Positions 43,833 through 52,725 are shown, counted from the stretch's first letter. The stretch: 64,000 nucleotides of DNA from Rhizobacter terrae (GCF_003852895.1 NZ_QUSW01000001.1:1116001-1180000); one strand, 5' to 3'. Notes: generated by a model from the sequence alone, not told the origin. Numbers and translations are program-made.

Positions 43833-45224
43833 TTGAGTTCGTTGGATCCTGTTGACAGCGCTGTGGCCTCGGCCCTGGAGCGCACCGGAAAATTTGTCTC
43901 CCGGCACCCCCGCAGCATCACCACGGCGGTGGTCCTGGCCCTGGCTGGCTTCGGCGTGACGGCCTTCGGCATCGCGCCCCTGGCGCCCGACGCAGCTGAC
44001 CTCCCGAGTCGCATCGTGACGGAAACCGTCACCCCGGAAGGCATTACGTCACAGCTGGAAGCCCTGGCCGCCAACGAGCTGGAGCTCTACCGCAACGACC
44101 TGACGCGCGCCAGCGACACCGCCGACACCCTGCTGCGCCGGCTGAACGTCGACGACCCGCACGCCGCCGCCTTCATCCGCGGCGATGCGGTGGCCAGGAA
44201 GCTGGTGTCCGGCCGGGCCGGCAAGATGGTCCAGGTCCGCACCGATGCCTCGGGCGAACTGGATTTCCTCGTCGCCCGCTACGCCGCCGAGAACAGCGAG
44301 CAGGCCGGCACGCACTTCACCCGGCTGCGCATCAGCCGCGTGAACGGGCAGTTCCAGGCCAAGGTGGACACCTTGCCGATGGCCTCGCAGATCCGCATGG
44401 GCAGCGGCACGATCCGCAATTCGCTGTTCGCGGCCACCGACGACGCCCACATTCCTGATCCGGTCGCCAACCAGTTGGCGGAGATCTTCGCCACCGACGT
44501 CGACTTCCACCGCGAGCTGCGCCGAGGCGACAGCTTCCGCGTGATCTACGAAGCCCTGACGGCCGACGGCGAGCCCATCACCTGGAGCCAGTCCTCCGGC
44601 CGCGTGCTGGCGGCGGAGTTCACCAACAACGGCAAGACCTTCTCTGCCGTCTGGTTCAAGGACCCGGCCAGTGGCAAGGGCGCCTACTTCGACATGAACG
44701 GCCAGAGCAAGCGCCGTTCGTTCCTCGCCAGCCCGCTGGAGTTCTCGCGCATCACCTCCGGCTTCGCGATGCGCATGCACCCCATCCAGCAGACCTGGAA
44801 ACAGCACAACGGCGTGGACTATGGCGCCCCCAGCGGCACCCCGGTGCGCACCGTGGGCGACGGCACGGTGGAGTTCGCCGGCTGGCAGAACGGCTACGGC
44901 AACGTGGTCAGCATCAAGCACAGCAACAACCGCTCGACGGTGTATGCGCACCTGAGCCGCATCGACGTGCGGCGTGGCCAGCGCGTGGACCAGGGCCTGC
45001 GCATCGGCGCGGTCGGCGCGACCGGCTGGGCCACCGGGCCGCACCTGCACTTCGAGGTGAAGCTCAACGGCATCCACCAGAACCCGCTGACGATTGCCAA
45101 GGCGTCTGAGACGCTGACCATCTCGCCCGCCGGGAAGGTGCAGTTCACGCAGGTGGCGCAAGGCGTTCGCGCGCAGCTGGATGCGGCGCAGACGATTGCC
45201 GGGTCGAGCATGTACGCCGAGTAA
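43833..45224 (+). CDS. M23 family peptidoglycan metallopeptidase (membrane-anchored)
   Basis: 463 residues from a TTG at 43833. An in-frame stop at 43803 forbids a longer start, and the first downstream alternatives are TTG and GTG, so a non-ATG start is unavoidable unless the N-terminus is shorter. One membrane anchor lies at about 27-50, then an OapA/LysM-like region, and the LytM domain with HNGVDYGAPSGTPV, YAHLSRID and GPHLHFEV, all zinc or catalytic residues intact. It cuts peptide cross-links in the periplasm. Its neighbour anmK handles anhydromuropeptide sugars, so both fit cell-wall turnover. Confidence 0.92.
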   Translation: MSSLDPVDSAVASALERTGKFVSRHPRSITTAVVLALAGFGVTAFGIAPLAPDAADLPSRIVTETVTPEGITSQLEALAANELELYRNDLTRASDTADTLLRRLNVDDPHAAAFIRGDAVARKLVSGRAGKMVQVRTDASGELDFLVARYAAENSEQAGTHFTRLRISRVNGQFQAKVDTLPMASQIRMGSGTIRNSLFAATDDAHIPDPVANQLAEIFATDVDFHRELRRGDSFRVIYEALTADGEPITWSQSSGRVLAAEFTNNGKTFSAVWFKDPASGKGAYFDMNGQSKRRSFLASPLEFSRITSGFAMRMHPIQQTWKQHNGVDYGAPSGTPVRTVGDGTVEFAGWQNGYGNVVSIKHSNNRSTVYAHLSRIDVRRGQRVDQGLRIGAVGATGWATGPHLHFEVKLNGIHQNPLTIAKASETLTISPAGKVQFTQVAQGVRAQLDAAQTIAGSSMYAE

Positions 45225-45243
45225 GGCGCGCCGCTTCTCCCAC

Positions 45244-45278
45244 CACAAGGCCCGCCGACCGCGGGCCTTGTGCTTTTC
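45244..45278 (+). terminator. Intrinsic terminator of the M23 peptidase gene
   Basis: Perfect 12-bp stem CACAAGGCCCGC / GCGGGCCTTGTG with a CGACC loop, then CTTTTC. It lies just ahead of anmK, so anmK may depend on read-through or its own weak promoter. Confidence 0.8.
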
Positions 45279-45296
45279 GGCGGGCACAATCCGCGC

Positions 45297-46418
45297 ATGG
45301 CAGATCTCTACATCGGGCTGATGTCCGGCACCTCGCTGGATGGCGTGGATGGTGTGTTGTGCGAGTTCGGCGGCAGCGCGGCAGCGAGCCTTCGCGTGGT
45401 GGCGCATGCGCATCGCGGCTTCGATTCTGCGGTGGCTGCCGAGCTGATGGCGCTCAACACGGCGGGTGCGGATGAACTGCATCGTGCGGCGCTGGCGGGC
45501 AACGCCCTCGTGCGTGTCTACGCCGCCGTGGTGTCGGACCTGCTGCGCCAAAGCCGCATCGACGCCTCGCAGGTGCGTGCCATCGGTGCGCATGGGCAGA
45601 CGGTGCGGCATCGTCCCGGCGAGTTCGATGGCACCGGCTACACGCTGCAGCTCAACAATCCCGCCTTGCTGGCCGAGCTGACCGGCATCGACGTGATTGC
45701 CGATTTCCGCTCGCGCGATGTGGCGGCTGGTGGCCAGGGCGCGCCACTGGTGCCGGCCTTCCATCGTGCGGTGTTCGGCCGGCCCGGCGTGACGGTTGCC
45801 GTGCTCAATCTCGGCGGCATCGCCAACATCACCGCGCTGTCAGCGGATGGCCGCACCATCGGCTTCGACTGCGGGCCGGCCAACGCGCTGATGGACCATT
45901 GGTGCCTCACGCATCGCGGCCAGCCTTTCGACCGCGATGGCGCCTGGGCCGCGTCAGGCCGCATCGACGCGACGCTGCTGTCGCGCATGCAGGCCGAGCC
46001 GTTCTTCGCGAAGGCGCCGCCCAAGAGCACGGGCCGCGATCTCTTCAACGCGGTGTGGCTGGCATCGATGCTGTCTTCCGGCCCGAGCTCCGCCAACCCG
46101 GCGGACGTGCAAGCCACGCTCGCCGAACTCACGGCCTGGTCCGCCGCGACGGCCATACAGGCCCATGCCAGCGACGCCACCCGCGTGCTGGTCTGCGGTG
46201 GCGGCGCCTTGAACGGCCACCTCATGCGATCCATCGCATCGCACCTGCCCCACGCCACCGTGCGCCCCACTGATGACCAGGGCTTGCCGCCGCTGGAGGT
46301 GGAGGCCGCGGCCTTTGCATGGCTGGCGAAGGCTTTCGTCGAGAGACAGCCGGGCAACCTCACAGCCGTGACCGGGGCAGCCGGGCCTCGCATCCTGGGC
46401 GCGTTCTACCCCGCCTAG
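45297..46418 (+). CDS. anmK: Anhydro-N-acetylmuramic acid kinase
   Basis: 373 residues from ATG 45297. It converts 1,6-anhydro-MurNAc from recycled murein to MurNAc-6-phosphate. It has the nucleotide-binding opening YIGLMSGTSLDGVDGVLCEF, VIADFRSRDVAAGGQGAPLVPAFH, LNLGGIANIT, GFDCGPANALMD and VCGGGALNGHLM, all family motifs. The product feeds MurQ, not encoded here. It follows the M23 gene. Confidence 0.96.
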   Translation: MADLYIGLMSGTSLDGVDGVLCEFGGSAAASLRVVAHAHRGFDSAVAAELMALNTAGADELHRAALAGNALVRVYAAVVSDLLRQSRIDASQVRAIGAHGQTVRHRPGEFDGTGYTLQLNNPALLAELTGIDVIADFRSRDVAAGGQGAPLVPAFHRAVFGRPGVTVAVLNLGGIANITALSADGRTIGFDCGPANALMDHWCLTHRGQPFDRDGAWAASGRIDATLLSRMQAEPFFAKAPPKSTGRDLFNAVWLASMLSSGPSSANPADVQATLAELTAWSAATAIQAHASDATRVLVCGGGALNGHLMRSIASHLPHATVRPTDDQGLPPLEVEAAAFAWLAKAFVERQPGNLTAVTGAAGPRILGAFYPA

Positions 46419-46440
46419 GCAACTCTCCCTGCAGAAATGC

Positions 46441-46465
46441 AAAAGCCGCCCGAAGGCGGCCTTTT
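46441..46465. terminator. Shared terminator between anmK and erpA
   Basis: Stem AAAAGCCGCC / GGCGGCCTTTT with a CGAA loop and one bulged base; U-runs on both strands serve the convergent genes. Same core as 7101 and 40513. Confidence 0.85.
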
Positions 46466-46483
46466 GTCACGAACCAGCGCAGA

Positions 46484-46861
46484 TCAGACCGAGAAGCTCG
46501 ATCCGCAACCGCAGGTCGTCGTGGCGTTGGGGTTCTTGATCACGAACTGGGCGCCTTGCAGGTCGTCCTTGTAGTCGATCTCGGCGCCCATGAGGTACTG
46601 CAGGCTCATCGCGTCGATCAGCAGCGTCACGCCGTTCTTGTGCATCTGCGTGTCGTCGTCGTTGATGATCTCGTCGAAGGTGAAGCCGTACTGGAAGCCG
46701 GAGCAACCGCCACCCTGCACGAAGACACGCAGCTTGAGGTCGGGGTTGCCTTCCTCGTCGACCAGCTCGCGCACCTTGGAGGCGGCGCTGTCGGTGAACA
46801 CCAGCGGCGGCGGCGGTTCGTCCGCGGGGATGGTGTTGGGGGTTTCGGCGAGGGCACTCAT
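46484..46861 (-). CDS. erpA: Iron-sulfur cluster insertion protein ErpA
   Basis: 125 residues from ATG 46861; upstream open frame lacks similarity. A-type carrier that delivers Fe-S clusters to client enzymes. The three cluster cysteines are in [11 protein letters not shown] and CGCGSSFSV. The extra N-terminal 20 residues ([20 protein letters not shown]) are Pro-rich, as in Burkholderiales ErpA. It lies 31 bases downstream of the bactofilin gene on the same strand. Confidence 0.96.
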   Translation of the reverse strand: MSALAETPNTIPADEPPPPLVFTDSAASKVRELVDEEGNPDLKLRVFVQGGGCSGFQYGFTFDEIINDDDTQMHKNGVTLLIDAMSLQYLMGAEIDYKDDLQGAQFVIKNPNATTTCGCGSSFSV

Positions 46862-46892
46862 GGGGACTCCAAACGAATAACGCGAACCCGCA

Positions 46893-47291
46893 TTATCCGC
46901 CGTTCGAAGCCGCCAGTTTGAGTGCGGGCTTCTCTTCGGCCTTGAGCGGGCGCATGTCACCTTCAATGGTGGCGCCCTGGTGCATTTCAAGGACCTCGTA
47001 GCGCACATCGCCCACAATGCTCGCCTTGGGCTGCAATTCGAGCAGTCCGTCGGACACCACCGGCCCGGCCACGCTGCCGTTGATGATCACGTGCGCCGCC
47101 TTGACCTTGCCGTGCACGCGCGCTTTCTCGCTGATCACGAGGATGCTGTGCCCCTCGCCGGTGGCGAACACGTCGCCATGGACCTCGCCGTCGATGCGCA
47201 GGCCTTCGGTGAAGCGCACTTCACCCTGGATGACGGTTCCCTCGCCGATCAGCGTACGGATCGGCGGCTGCTTTTTCTTGCTGCTGAACAT
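46893..47291 (-). CDS. Bactofilin family cytoskeletal protein
   Basis: 132 residues from ATG 47291. The bactofilin right-handed beta-helix core is visible as repeating short strands: [26 protein letters not shown], then [28 protein letters not shown]. It ends with a basic/Ala tail. Bactofilins self-assemble into filaments and often scaffold cell-wall enzymes, which is notable here beside an M23 peptidase locus. Placed between erpA and a membrane coiled-coil protein. Confidence 0.92.
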   Translation of the reverse strand: MFSSKKKQPPIRTLIGEGTVIQGEVRFTEGLRIDGEVHGDVFATGEGHSILVISEKARVHGKVKAAHVIINGSVAGPVVSDGLLELQPKASIVGDVRYEVLEMHQGATIEGDMRPLKAEEKPALKLAASNGG

Positions 47292-47346
47292 GATGTCTCC
47301 AACGAGGCTGTCGGCAGTCAAAAGCACAACGCATGCCGACACGACT

Positions 47347-48057
47347 TCACAATTTGGCGGTCTGTGTGGCCCGGAGGCCGCCGCTCGCGTCCAACACCCG
47401 GATCTGCAGGGTTTTTACCACGGCCGCCGGGGGATGATCGACCATTCCTTCAACCCGCAAATACTGTTTCAACTGCAGCGGTTTGCTGCCATTGGGCGGC
47501 GTGAACGACCACGGTTTGCCATCCAGTGTGCCCTGAAGCGTCAGTTCGTAGTTACCGCGGAATTCAGCTTGTGTCTTTCCGGGTTGCATGACCAGCAAGG
47601 TGAAGCGGATCTGGCCCGGCGCCTTGGCCTCGGCCTGGAAGCCCCGGATGCTCAGCCCCGCGCTGGCGCCAGCGGGCAGCAGCCGCTCGAAGAAGCCCAG
47701 GTCTGCCTTCATGGCCAGGTTCTCGGCTTCGATCTGCTTGAGCTGCTGGGTCAGGCGCTCCTGGGAGGCCTTCTCCGCCTTGAGCAGGCTGTCGGCCGTG
47801 TTGGCCACCGACAACGTGCGCTCGCGCTCAGCCTTGAGCTGGGCCACCTCGATGCGCAGTTGCGTCAGCTCTTCCTTGGCGCCCTTGTCCAGCCCGGCGA
47901 TGTCCTTGCCGAACTCGAAGGCCCACACCGCGATCGCCGCTGAAAAGCCCAGCATCAGGGCCACGACGGCCCAGCGCAAGGGCCAGGGCAGGTGACTGCG
48001 GACGATCATGCGCGGGGCGCTGACCGACAGTCTTCGACGCATCAGTTTCCAGCGCAT
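47347..48057 (-). CDS. Membrane-anchored coiled-coil protein (DUF6776-like)
   Basis: 236 residues from ATG 48057; ATG 48042 has a slightly better ribosome-binding site, so the start is uncertain. Basic N-terminus, one membrane helix at about residues 28-50, then a long coiled coil (EELTQLRIEVAQLKAERERTL through QQLKQIEAENLAMKADLGFFERLLP) and a C-terminal beta domain with GQIRFTLLVMQPGKTQAEFRGNYEL. Periplasmic domain outside. Often found next to bactofilin in this group, so it may be its membrane partner. Confidence 0.8.
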   Translation of the reverse strand: MRWKLMRRRLSVSAPRMIVRSHLPWPLRWAVVALMLGFSAAIAVWAFEFGKDIAGLDKGAKEELTQLRIEVAQLKAERERTLSVANTADSLLKAEKASQERLTQQLKQIEAENLAMKADLGFFERLLPAGASAGLSIRGFQAEAKAPGQIRFTLLVMQPGKTQAEFRGNYELTLQGTLDGKPWSFTPPNGSKPLQLKQYLRVEGMVDHPPAAVVKTLQIRVLDASGGLRATQTAKL

Positions 48058-48118
48058 GTCCAGTGTGTCCGAGGGTTTCGCAAAAACCGCAGTGGTGGCA
48101 GATGGCCTGGAAGCGAGC

Positions 48119-48145
48119 AAGAAAAAGGCCGCATGAAGCGGCCTT
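48119..48145 (-). terminator. Intrinsic terminator of rplM-rpsI
   Basis: Stem 48125-48132 / 48138-48145 (AAGGCCGC / GCGGCCTT), loop ATGAA; on the minus strand it is followed by TTTTTCTT. It lies 39 bases after rpsI. Confidence 0.85.
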
Positions 48146-48183
48146 GTTTCCTTGCTCGTTCGAGCGATAGAGCTGAAGCTCGA

Positions 48184-48576
48184 TCAGCGCTTGCTGAACT
48201 GCTTGCGGCGACGGGCGCCGTGCAGACCGACCTTCTTGCGCTCCACTTCGCGCGCGTCACGCGTCACGAAGCCGGCGCGGCTCAGTTCGGGCTTGAGCGC
48301 TGCGTCGTAGTCGATCAGTGCGCGGGTGATGCCATGACGCACAGCACCGGCCTGGCCGGATTCGCCACCGCCATGCACGTTCACCTTCACGTCGAAGGCA
48401 GCGTCGTTGGCAGTCAGCACCAGGGGCTGCTTGACGACCATGATGGACGTCTGGCGGCCGAAGTACTGTTCCACCGGCTTGCCGTTCACGACGATCTGGC
48501 CCGTGCCCTTCTTGATGAACACGCGCGCCACCGAAGACTTGCGGCGGCCGGTTCCGTAGTTCCAATTTCCGATCAT
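48184..48576 (-). CDS. rpsI: 30S ribosomal protein S9
   Basis: 130 residues. It opens [26 protein letters not shown] and ends [17 protein letters not shown], whose final SKR tail reaches the ribosomal P site. It also contains [23 protein letters not shown]. Second gene of the classic rplM-rpsI pair, 11 bases downstream of rplM. Confidence 0.99.
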   Translation of the reverse strand: MIGNWNYGTGRRKSSVARVFIKKGTGQIVVNGKPVEQYFGRQTSIMVVKQPLVLTANDAAFDVKVNVHGGGESGQAGAVRHGITRALIDYDAALKPELSRAGFVTRDAREVERKKVGLHGARRRKQFSKR

Positions 48577-48587
48577 TGCCGCTGTCC

Positions 48588-49016
48588 TTAGATCTCGAGC
48601 ACTTTGGGCTGCTGAGCGGCGTGCGGGTGCTCGGCACCGGCATAGACCTTCAGCTTCTTGACCATCGCGTAGCCCAGAGGACCCTTGGGCAGCATGCCCT
48701 TGACCGCCTTTTGCAGGGCGCGGCCGGGGTGCTTGGCTTGCATGTCCTTGAACTTGGTGGCGTAGATGCCGCCCGGGTAGCCCGTGTGGCGGTAGTACAC
48801 CTTGTCGGTGGCCTTGTTGCCGGTCACGCGGATCTTGTCTGCGTTGACGACGACGATGAAGTCGCCGGTATCGACGTGAGGCGTGTAGATGGCCTTGTGC
48901 TTGCCGCGCAGGCGGAGGGCGACTTCACTGGCCACCCGTCCGAGAACCTTATCGGTTGCGTCAATCACAAACCACTCATGCGTCACTTCGGCGGGTTTTG
49001 CGCTGAAGGTTTTCAT
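48588..49016 (-). CDS. rplM: 50S ribosomal protein L13
   Basis: 142 residues. It opens [30 protein letters not shown] and contains [22 protein letters not shown] and [12 protein letters not shown], all typical of bacterial L13. First gene of the pair, with a strong promoter at 49155-49182 and a leader of about 130 bases. In E. coli L13 represses its own operon through the leader; the same may hold here. Confidence 0.99.
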   Translation of the reverse strand: MKTFSAKPAEVTHEWFVIDATDKVLGRVASEVALRLRGKHKAIYTPHVDTGDFIVVVNADKIRVTGNKATDKVYYRHTGYPGGIYATKFKDMQAKHPGRALQKAVKGMLPKGPLGYAMVKKLKVYAGAEHPHAAQQPKVLEI

Positions 49017-49154
49017 GGAATGACTTGAGTAAAGTAAGCCCCTCGACCCGCGGTCGGTGCCGCTTCTTTGGATGGCGGCCTCTTAGGCGGTACGTCCACG
49101 GCCTTCGTGGCCAGGAACGCTCTTTCCCTGGAGCTGGATTCGGGAAAGCTTTTG

Positions 49155-49182
49155 ATTCTAGCAGAGTTCCGCGCCGCGTCAG
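49155..49182 (-). promoter_or_regulatory. Sigma-70 promoter of rplM-rpsI
   Basis: On the minus strand: -35 CTGACG (49182-49177), 16-base spacer, -10 TAGAAT (49160-49155) with an extended TGC just before it. The expected start is near 49148. Confidence 0.75.
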
Positions 49183-49194
49183 GTAACGGCCGAC

Positions 49195-49223
49195 CTGCCG
49201 ATGTCACCCAGCCTTGGTAGAAT
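49195..49223 (+). promoter_or_regulatory. Probable sigma-70 promoter of the GNAT gene
   Basis: -35 CTGCCG (49195-49200), 17 bases, -10 TAGAAT (49218-49223). The start would be near 49230, 19 bases before the ATG. Divergent from and partly overlapping the rplM promoter region. Confidence 0.55.
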
Positions 49224-49248
49224 TAGGGTTAACACCAAGGAGTCGATC

Positions 49249-49962
49249 ATGGTGGATCACCGTTCATCGCCGACGCCCGCGGTCACCCCGCCGCACGCCC
49301 CCTCTCCCCTCGCCGCCGCCTTCAGCCTGTGGGCCTGGGTGCCCATCCGCTCGCTCGCCCCGCGCCATCGCAGCCGCATCGCCGACCACCTGAAGGCACT
49401 GGGCCCGCATGACCGCTACCTGCGCTTCGGCTACCCCGCCACCGACGAGCAGATCGACAAGTACGTCGAGCACATCGACTTCGACCGCGACGAAGTGTTC
49501 GGCATCTTCAATCGCCGGCTGGACCTGATCGCCATGGCCCACCTGGCCAATGTCTCCATGCCTCAGTGCGGCTCCAATGCCGTGGCGGAATTCGGCGTGT
49601 CCGTGGCATCCAAGGCCCGCGGCCGCGGATACGGCGCCCGCCTTTTCGAGCATGCGGTCATGCATGCGCGCAACCGGGGCGTGGACACGCTGTTCATCCA
49701 TGCCCTGAGCGAGAACACGGCCATGCTCAAGATCGCCCGCAAGGCAGGCGCCACGGTAGAGCGTTCCGGCTCTGAAACCGAGGCCTGGCTGAAGCTCCCA
49801 CCGGAAACAATCGCGACCAGATTTGGCGAGCTGATGGAGGAGCAGGCCGCCGAGATCGACTATCGGCTGAAAGTCCAGGCGCATCGATTCCAAGAAATCA
49901 TCGATGCCATTACAGAAGTGAAAACTCACATTTCCAACAAACCCCCATCGGCATCGGGGTGA
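49249..49962 (+). CDS. GNAT family N-acetyltransferase
   Basis: 237 residues from ATG 49249 with AAGGAG seven bases upstream. The acetyl-CoA-binding motif A is VSVASKARGRGYGARLFEHAVMHARNRG (about 126-153), followed by the motif B region TLFIHALSENTAMLKIARKAGATVERSG. The N-terminal part (LKALGPHDRYLRFGYPATDEQID) resembles the GNAT domains attached to protein or amino-acid acetyltransferases. Substrate unknown. The C-terminal 50 residues are an amphipathic helix. Confidence 0.9.
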   Translation: MVDHRSSPTPAVTPPHAPSPLAAAFSLWAWVPIRSLAPRHRSRIADHLKALGPHDRYLRFGYPATDEQIDKYVEHIDFDRDEVFGIFNRRLDLIAMAHLANVSMPQCGSNAVAEFGVSVASKARGRGYGARLFEHAVMHARNRGVDTLFIHALSENTAMLKIARKAGATVERSGSETEAWLKLPPETIATRFGELMEEQAAEIDYRLKVQAHRFQEIIDAITEVKTHISNKPPSASG

Positions 49963-50098
49963 CCGATTGACGCACCGACACCTCATGTTGGGGATGCTTG
50001 GCGTTGGAACTTGTGCGTAACAATCCAGACTTCTTCTTGAGGGACATTCTGACCAGGGCCATGCATCGCGGGGCCGGCTGTCAGACGACGCCGTGACC

Positions 50099-50884
50099 AT
50101 GCAAATGCTTCCGTGGATCATCCTTGTGGCCGTGCTGGGCGTGGCCGTGATCGCACTGGCGGTGTGGGCCCTGCGTCCGCGTCCCGCACCGCACCAGGCC
50201 CCTTTGCCGACCGATTGGGCCTTGACCGCGCGGCCAGTGTTCAACACCGACGAGCGCCGTGTTTACCGGCTGCTTCGCGAGGCGCTTCCCCACCAGATCA
50301 TCCTGGCCAAGCTGCCGCTGGTGCGCTTTTGCCAGCCGGTCGACGCCAACGACGTGCGCTACTGGTATGACCTGCTGGGCGCCAACCATGTGGCCTTCGC
50401 CGTGTGCAGCGCCAACGGCCGCGTGCTGGCCGCCATCGACCTGGACACCGAGCGCGGCAGCTCGCGGCGCATCGCACAGATCAAGCAGTCGGTGCTCAAC
50501 GCCTGCCGCGTGCGCTACCTACGCTGCCCGCCCGATCGCCTGCCCACGCTGGCCGAGCTGCAGTTGCTGGTGCCTCACCACACCAACACCGCTCGTGCGC
50601 CCCAGGCCGCGCCTGCGCCCAGCCACAGCCTGCACGAGGCCCGCGATTCGCTGTCCAGCACGGTGGCCAACCGCCGCGCCGAGCGCACGGCCCTCTGGCA
50701 AGACTCGACCTTCTTCCAGGACTCGTTCTTCGCGCCGGACAACCGCCTGGACGGCATGGGCGCATCCGACTTCGGCCCCTTGTCGGGCATGAATGGCGAC
50801 CGGGCTGACAGCGAGCTGCCGTCGGACGACATCGGCGGCGTGGTCGTCGATTCGCCGCGCACACCGAACCCCACCCGCCACTGA
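50099..50884 (+). CDS. DUF2726-domain membrane protein
   Basis: 261 residues from ATG 50099; ATG 50105 and GTG 50093 are close alternatives. One N-terminal membrane helix (MLPWIILVAVLGVAVIALAVWAL) is followed by a cytoplasmic domain with FNTDERRVYRLLREALP, ILAKLPLVRFCQP and VAFAVCSANGRVLAAIDLD, the DUF2726 pattern of a nuclease-like fold. The rest is low-complexity and acidic. Function not known. Confidence 0.82.
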   Translation: MQMLPWIILVAVLGVAVIALAVWALRPRPAPHQAPLPTDWALTARPVFNTDERRVYRLLREALPHQIILAKLPLVRFCQPVDANDVRYWYDLLGANHVAFAVCSANGRVLAAIDLDTERGSSRRIAQIKQSVLNACRVRYLRCPPDRLPTLAELQLLVPHHTNTARAPQAAPAPSHSLHEARDSLSSTVANRRAERTALWQDSTFFQDSFFAPDNRLDGMGASDFGPLSGMNGDRADSELPSDDIGGVVVDSPRTPNPTRH

Positions 50885-50926
50885 GCCTCGCGCGGCCCGC
50901 GTTCCGCGTCGGCTTACGATGCGCGG

Positions 50927-51979
50927 ATGAGCATTGACCGCGAGCCCTCGGCGTCCCTCACCCCATTTTCCGGGCTCACGCCGGACGCGGTCCTCGATTC
51001 GCTGGACGCGGTCGGCCTGCGTGGCGACGGCCGCCTGCTGCAGCTCAACTCCTACGAGAACCGGGTGTTCCAGGTGTTCCTGGAGGACGGCTCGGTGGTC
51101 GTGCCCAAGTTCTACCGGCCCGGACGCTGGAGCGACGAGCAGATCCTGGAGGAGCACGCCTTCGCCACCGAACTGGCGCAAGCCGAAGTACCCGTGGTGG
51201 CTCCGCTGGCACTGGTCTGCGACAGCGATGCACGCATGGCCATCGAACTGAGTGGACACCCGCCCACGCTGGCCCGCTCGCCGGCACACCGCTTCGCCGT
51301 CTCGCCACGTCGGGCTGGCCGGGCGCCATCACTGGAGTCCATGGAGCAGCTGGAGTGGATCGGTCGGTTCATCGGCCGCATCCATGCGGTGGGCAGCCGC
51401 CAGCCCTTCTTGCACCGGCTCACGCTGAGCGTCGATTTGCTCGGCCGTTCGTCACGCGACTGGCTGCTTCAGTCGGGGATGGTGCCGCCCGATGCCGAAC
51501 CAGGCTGGCTTGGCGTGGTGGACGACTGCCTGCTGGCCGCCGCCGAGGCCTTCGATCGGGCCGGAACCCTGCAGCATGTGCGCCTGCATGGCGACTGCCA
51601 TCTCAACAACGTGCTGTGGACCGACGCCGGCCCGCACTTCGTGGACCTCGACGACGCCATGAACGGACCGGCCATCCAGGACCTGTGGATGCTGCTGTCC
51701 GGCGACAAGGCCAGCTATCGGCACCAGATCGACGCCTTGCTTCGCGGCTATGAAACCATGATGAATTTCGACGACCGCGAACTCGGCCTGATCGAGGCCT
51801 TGCGCACGCTGCGTCTCATCCACCACAGCGCATGGCTGGCGCGCCGCTGGGACGATCCCGCTTTCCCCGCGGCATTCCCGTGGTTCGGCCAGGCCGCCTA
51901 TTGGCAGCAGCAGACACAGGTCCTGCGAGAGCAGCTGAACGCTATGCGCACCCCGGGTTACATCCAGACTTCAAGTTAG
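50927..51979 (+). CDS. srkA: Stress response kinase A (YihE/RdoA family)
   Basis: 350 residues. Cytoplasmic Ser/Thr kinase of the Cpx-linked SrkA family with an aminoglycoside-phosphotransferase fold. It has LLQLNSYENRVFQVFLEDG, VVPKFYRPGRWSDEQILEEHAF (ATP lysine), the catalytic VRLHGDCHLNNVLWTD and the metal-binding HFVDLDDAMNGPAIQDLWML. All key catalytic residues are present. It is followed by a 7-bp inverted repeat at 51975-51998 that has no U-run. Confidence 0.94.
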   Translation: MSIDREPSASLTPFSGLTPDAVLDSLDAVGLRGDGRLLQLNSYENRVFQVFLEDGSVVVPKFYRPGRWSDEQILEEHAFATELAQAEVPVVAPLALVCDSDARMAIELSGHPPTLARSPAHRFAVSPRRAGRAPSLESMEQLEWIGRFIGRIHAVGSRQPFLHRLTLSVDLLGRSSRDWLLQSGMVPPDAEPGWLGVVDDCLLAAAEAFDRAGTLQHVRLHGDCHLNNVLWTDAGPHFVDLDDAMNGPAIQDLWMLLSGDKASYRHQIDALLRGYETMMNFDDRELGLIEALRTLRLIHHSAWLARRWDDPAFPAAFPWFGQAAYWQQQTQVLREQLNAMRTPGYIQTSS

Positions 51980-51998
51980 GGATTCAGCACCCCCTAAC
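51975..51998. other. Inverted repeat at the srkA stop
   Basis: GTTAGGG / CCCTAAC, 7 bp, with a ten-base loop, spanning the srkA stop codon. No U-run follows, so termination by it alone is doubtful. It could protect the srkA 3' end. Confidence 0.5.
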
Positions 51999-52067
51999 CC
52001 TGGATCGACCCCCCGAATACGGGATGTGCTACGAATCGGTAACACCTAACATCCCCCCATCGCAAAA

Positions 52068-52110
52068 GGAGGAGCCTTCTGCGACACCAACTCCGAAGGG
52101 ACCAACAATG
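52068..52110 (+). promoter_or_regulatory. Leader of the PEP-CTERM gene with two ribosome-binding-like motifs
   Basis: GGAGGAG (52068-52074) lies 33 bases before the ATG, too far to serve it and with no other in-frame start near it. GAAGG (52095-52099) is eight bases from the ATG and is the likely ribosome-binding site. CCTTC (52075-52079) next to the first motif can pair with GAAGG and hide it. Confidence 0.45.
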
Positions 52111-52725
52111 AAACGCACTCTTCTTGCTGCAGCCTTGCTGGCTGCCGTTGGCGCCGCCAACGCGACCGTGAGCCTCGTCGGCGGCACGGAAAACCATTTC
52201 ACCGGCTACGACGCCCCCCCGGTTCTGACCGACCCGCAATCCTCCGGTCTGCAAGACGCCCTGCTGGTGTCCGACAACCCGCTGGACCAAATCACCGCCA
52301 CCTTCCTGGGCAAGGAAGCTGCGCACATCAACCAGTTCTTCGTGAACGGCGGCTTGGTGTTCAACAACCTGGCAGCGGCTCCGTCCACCTACGGCCCGTT
52401 CTACGCCCACTCGCCCCTGGACTTCAAGTTCAAGGACGCCACTGACGGCAGCGAAGTGCCCAACGGTGGCAACGCCCTGGCTTTCGCCAGCTACGTCGTG
52501 CTCGGCACGTTCGACACCGCCCACAACTTCACCGCTTACCACGGTACGCATGGCGAGTTCGACTTCGTCCTCGGCTTCAATGACGGTCGCAAGATCGACG
52601 CTGACTATGACGACCTGGTCGTCGGCCTCAAGGTTTCCGTCGTGCCGGAACCCGAGACCTACGCTCTCATGCTCGCTGGCCTCGGCATCATGGGCTTCGT
52701 TGCCCGCCGTCGTCGCGCGGACTGA
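52108..52725 (+). CDS. PEP-CTERM sorting-domain exported protein
   Basis: 205 residues. A Sec signal MKRTLLAAALLAAVGAANA begins it, and it ends with the PEP-CTERM tripartite signal VVPEPETYALMLAGLGIMGFVARRRRAD: the PEP motif, a hydrophobic helix and a basic tail. The substrate is recognised by an exosortase (EpsH), which is not encoded in the window, and is linked to extracellular polysaccharide in such bacteria. The middle domain, FNDGRKIDADYDDLVVGLKV, is a beta-rich region seen in several PEP-CTERM families. It stands alone between srkA and htpG. Confidence 0.95.
   Translation: MKRTLLAAALLAAVGAANATVSLVGGTENHFTGYDAPPVLTDPQSSGLQDALLVSDNPLDQITATFLGKEAAHINQFFVNGGLVFNNLAAAPSTYGPFYAHSPLDFKFKDATDGSEVPNGGNALAFASYVVLGTFDTAHNFTAYHGTHGEFDFVLGFNDGRKIDADYDDLVVGLKVSVVPEPETYALMLAGLGIMGFVARRRRAD

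Noticed and set aside
52075-52111. CTG-initiated ten-codon leader peptide before the PEP-CTERM gene
   Set aside because: It would explain the strong upstream GGAGGAG, but CTG starts are rare and nothing else supports it.
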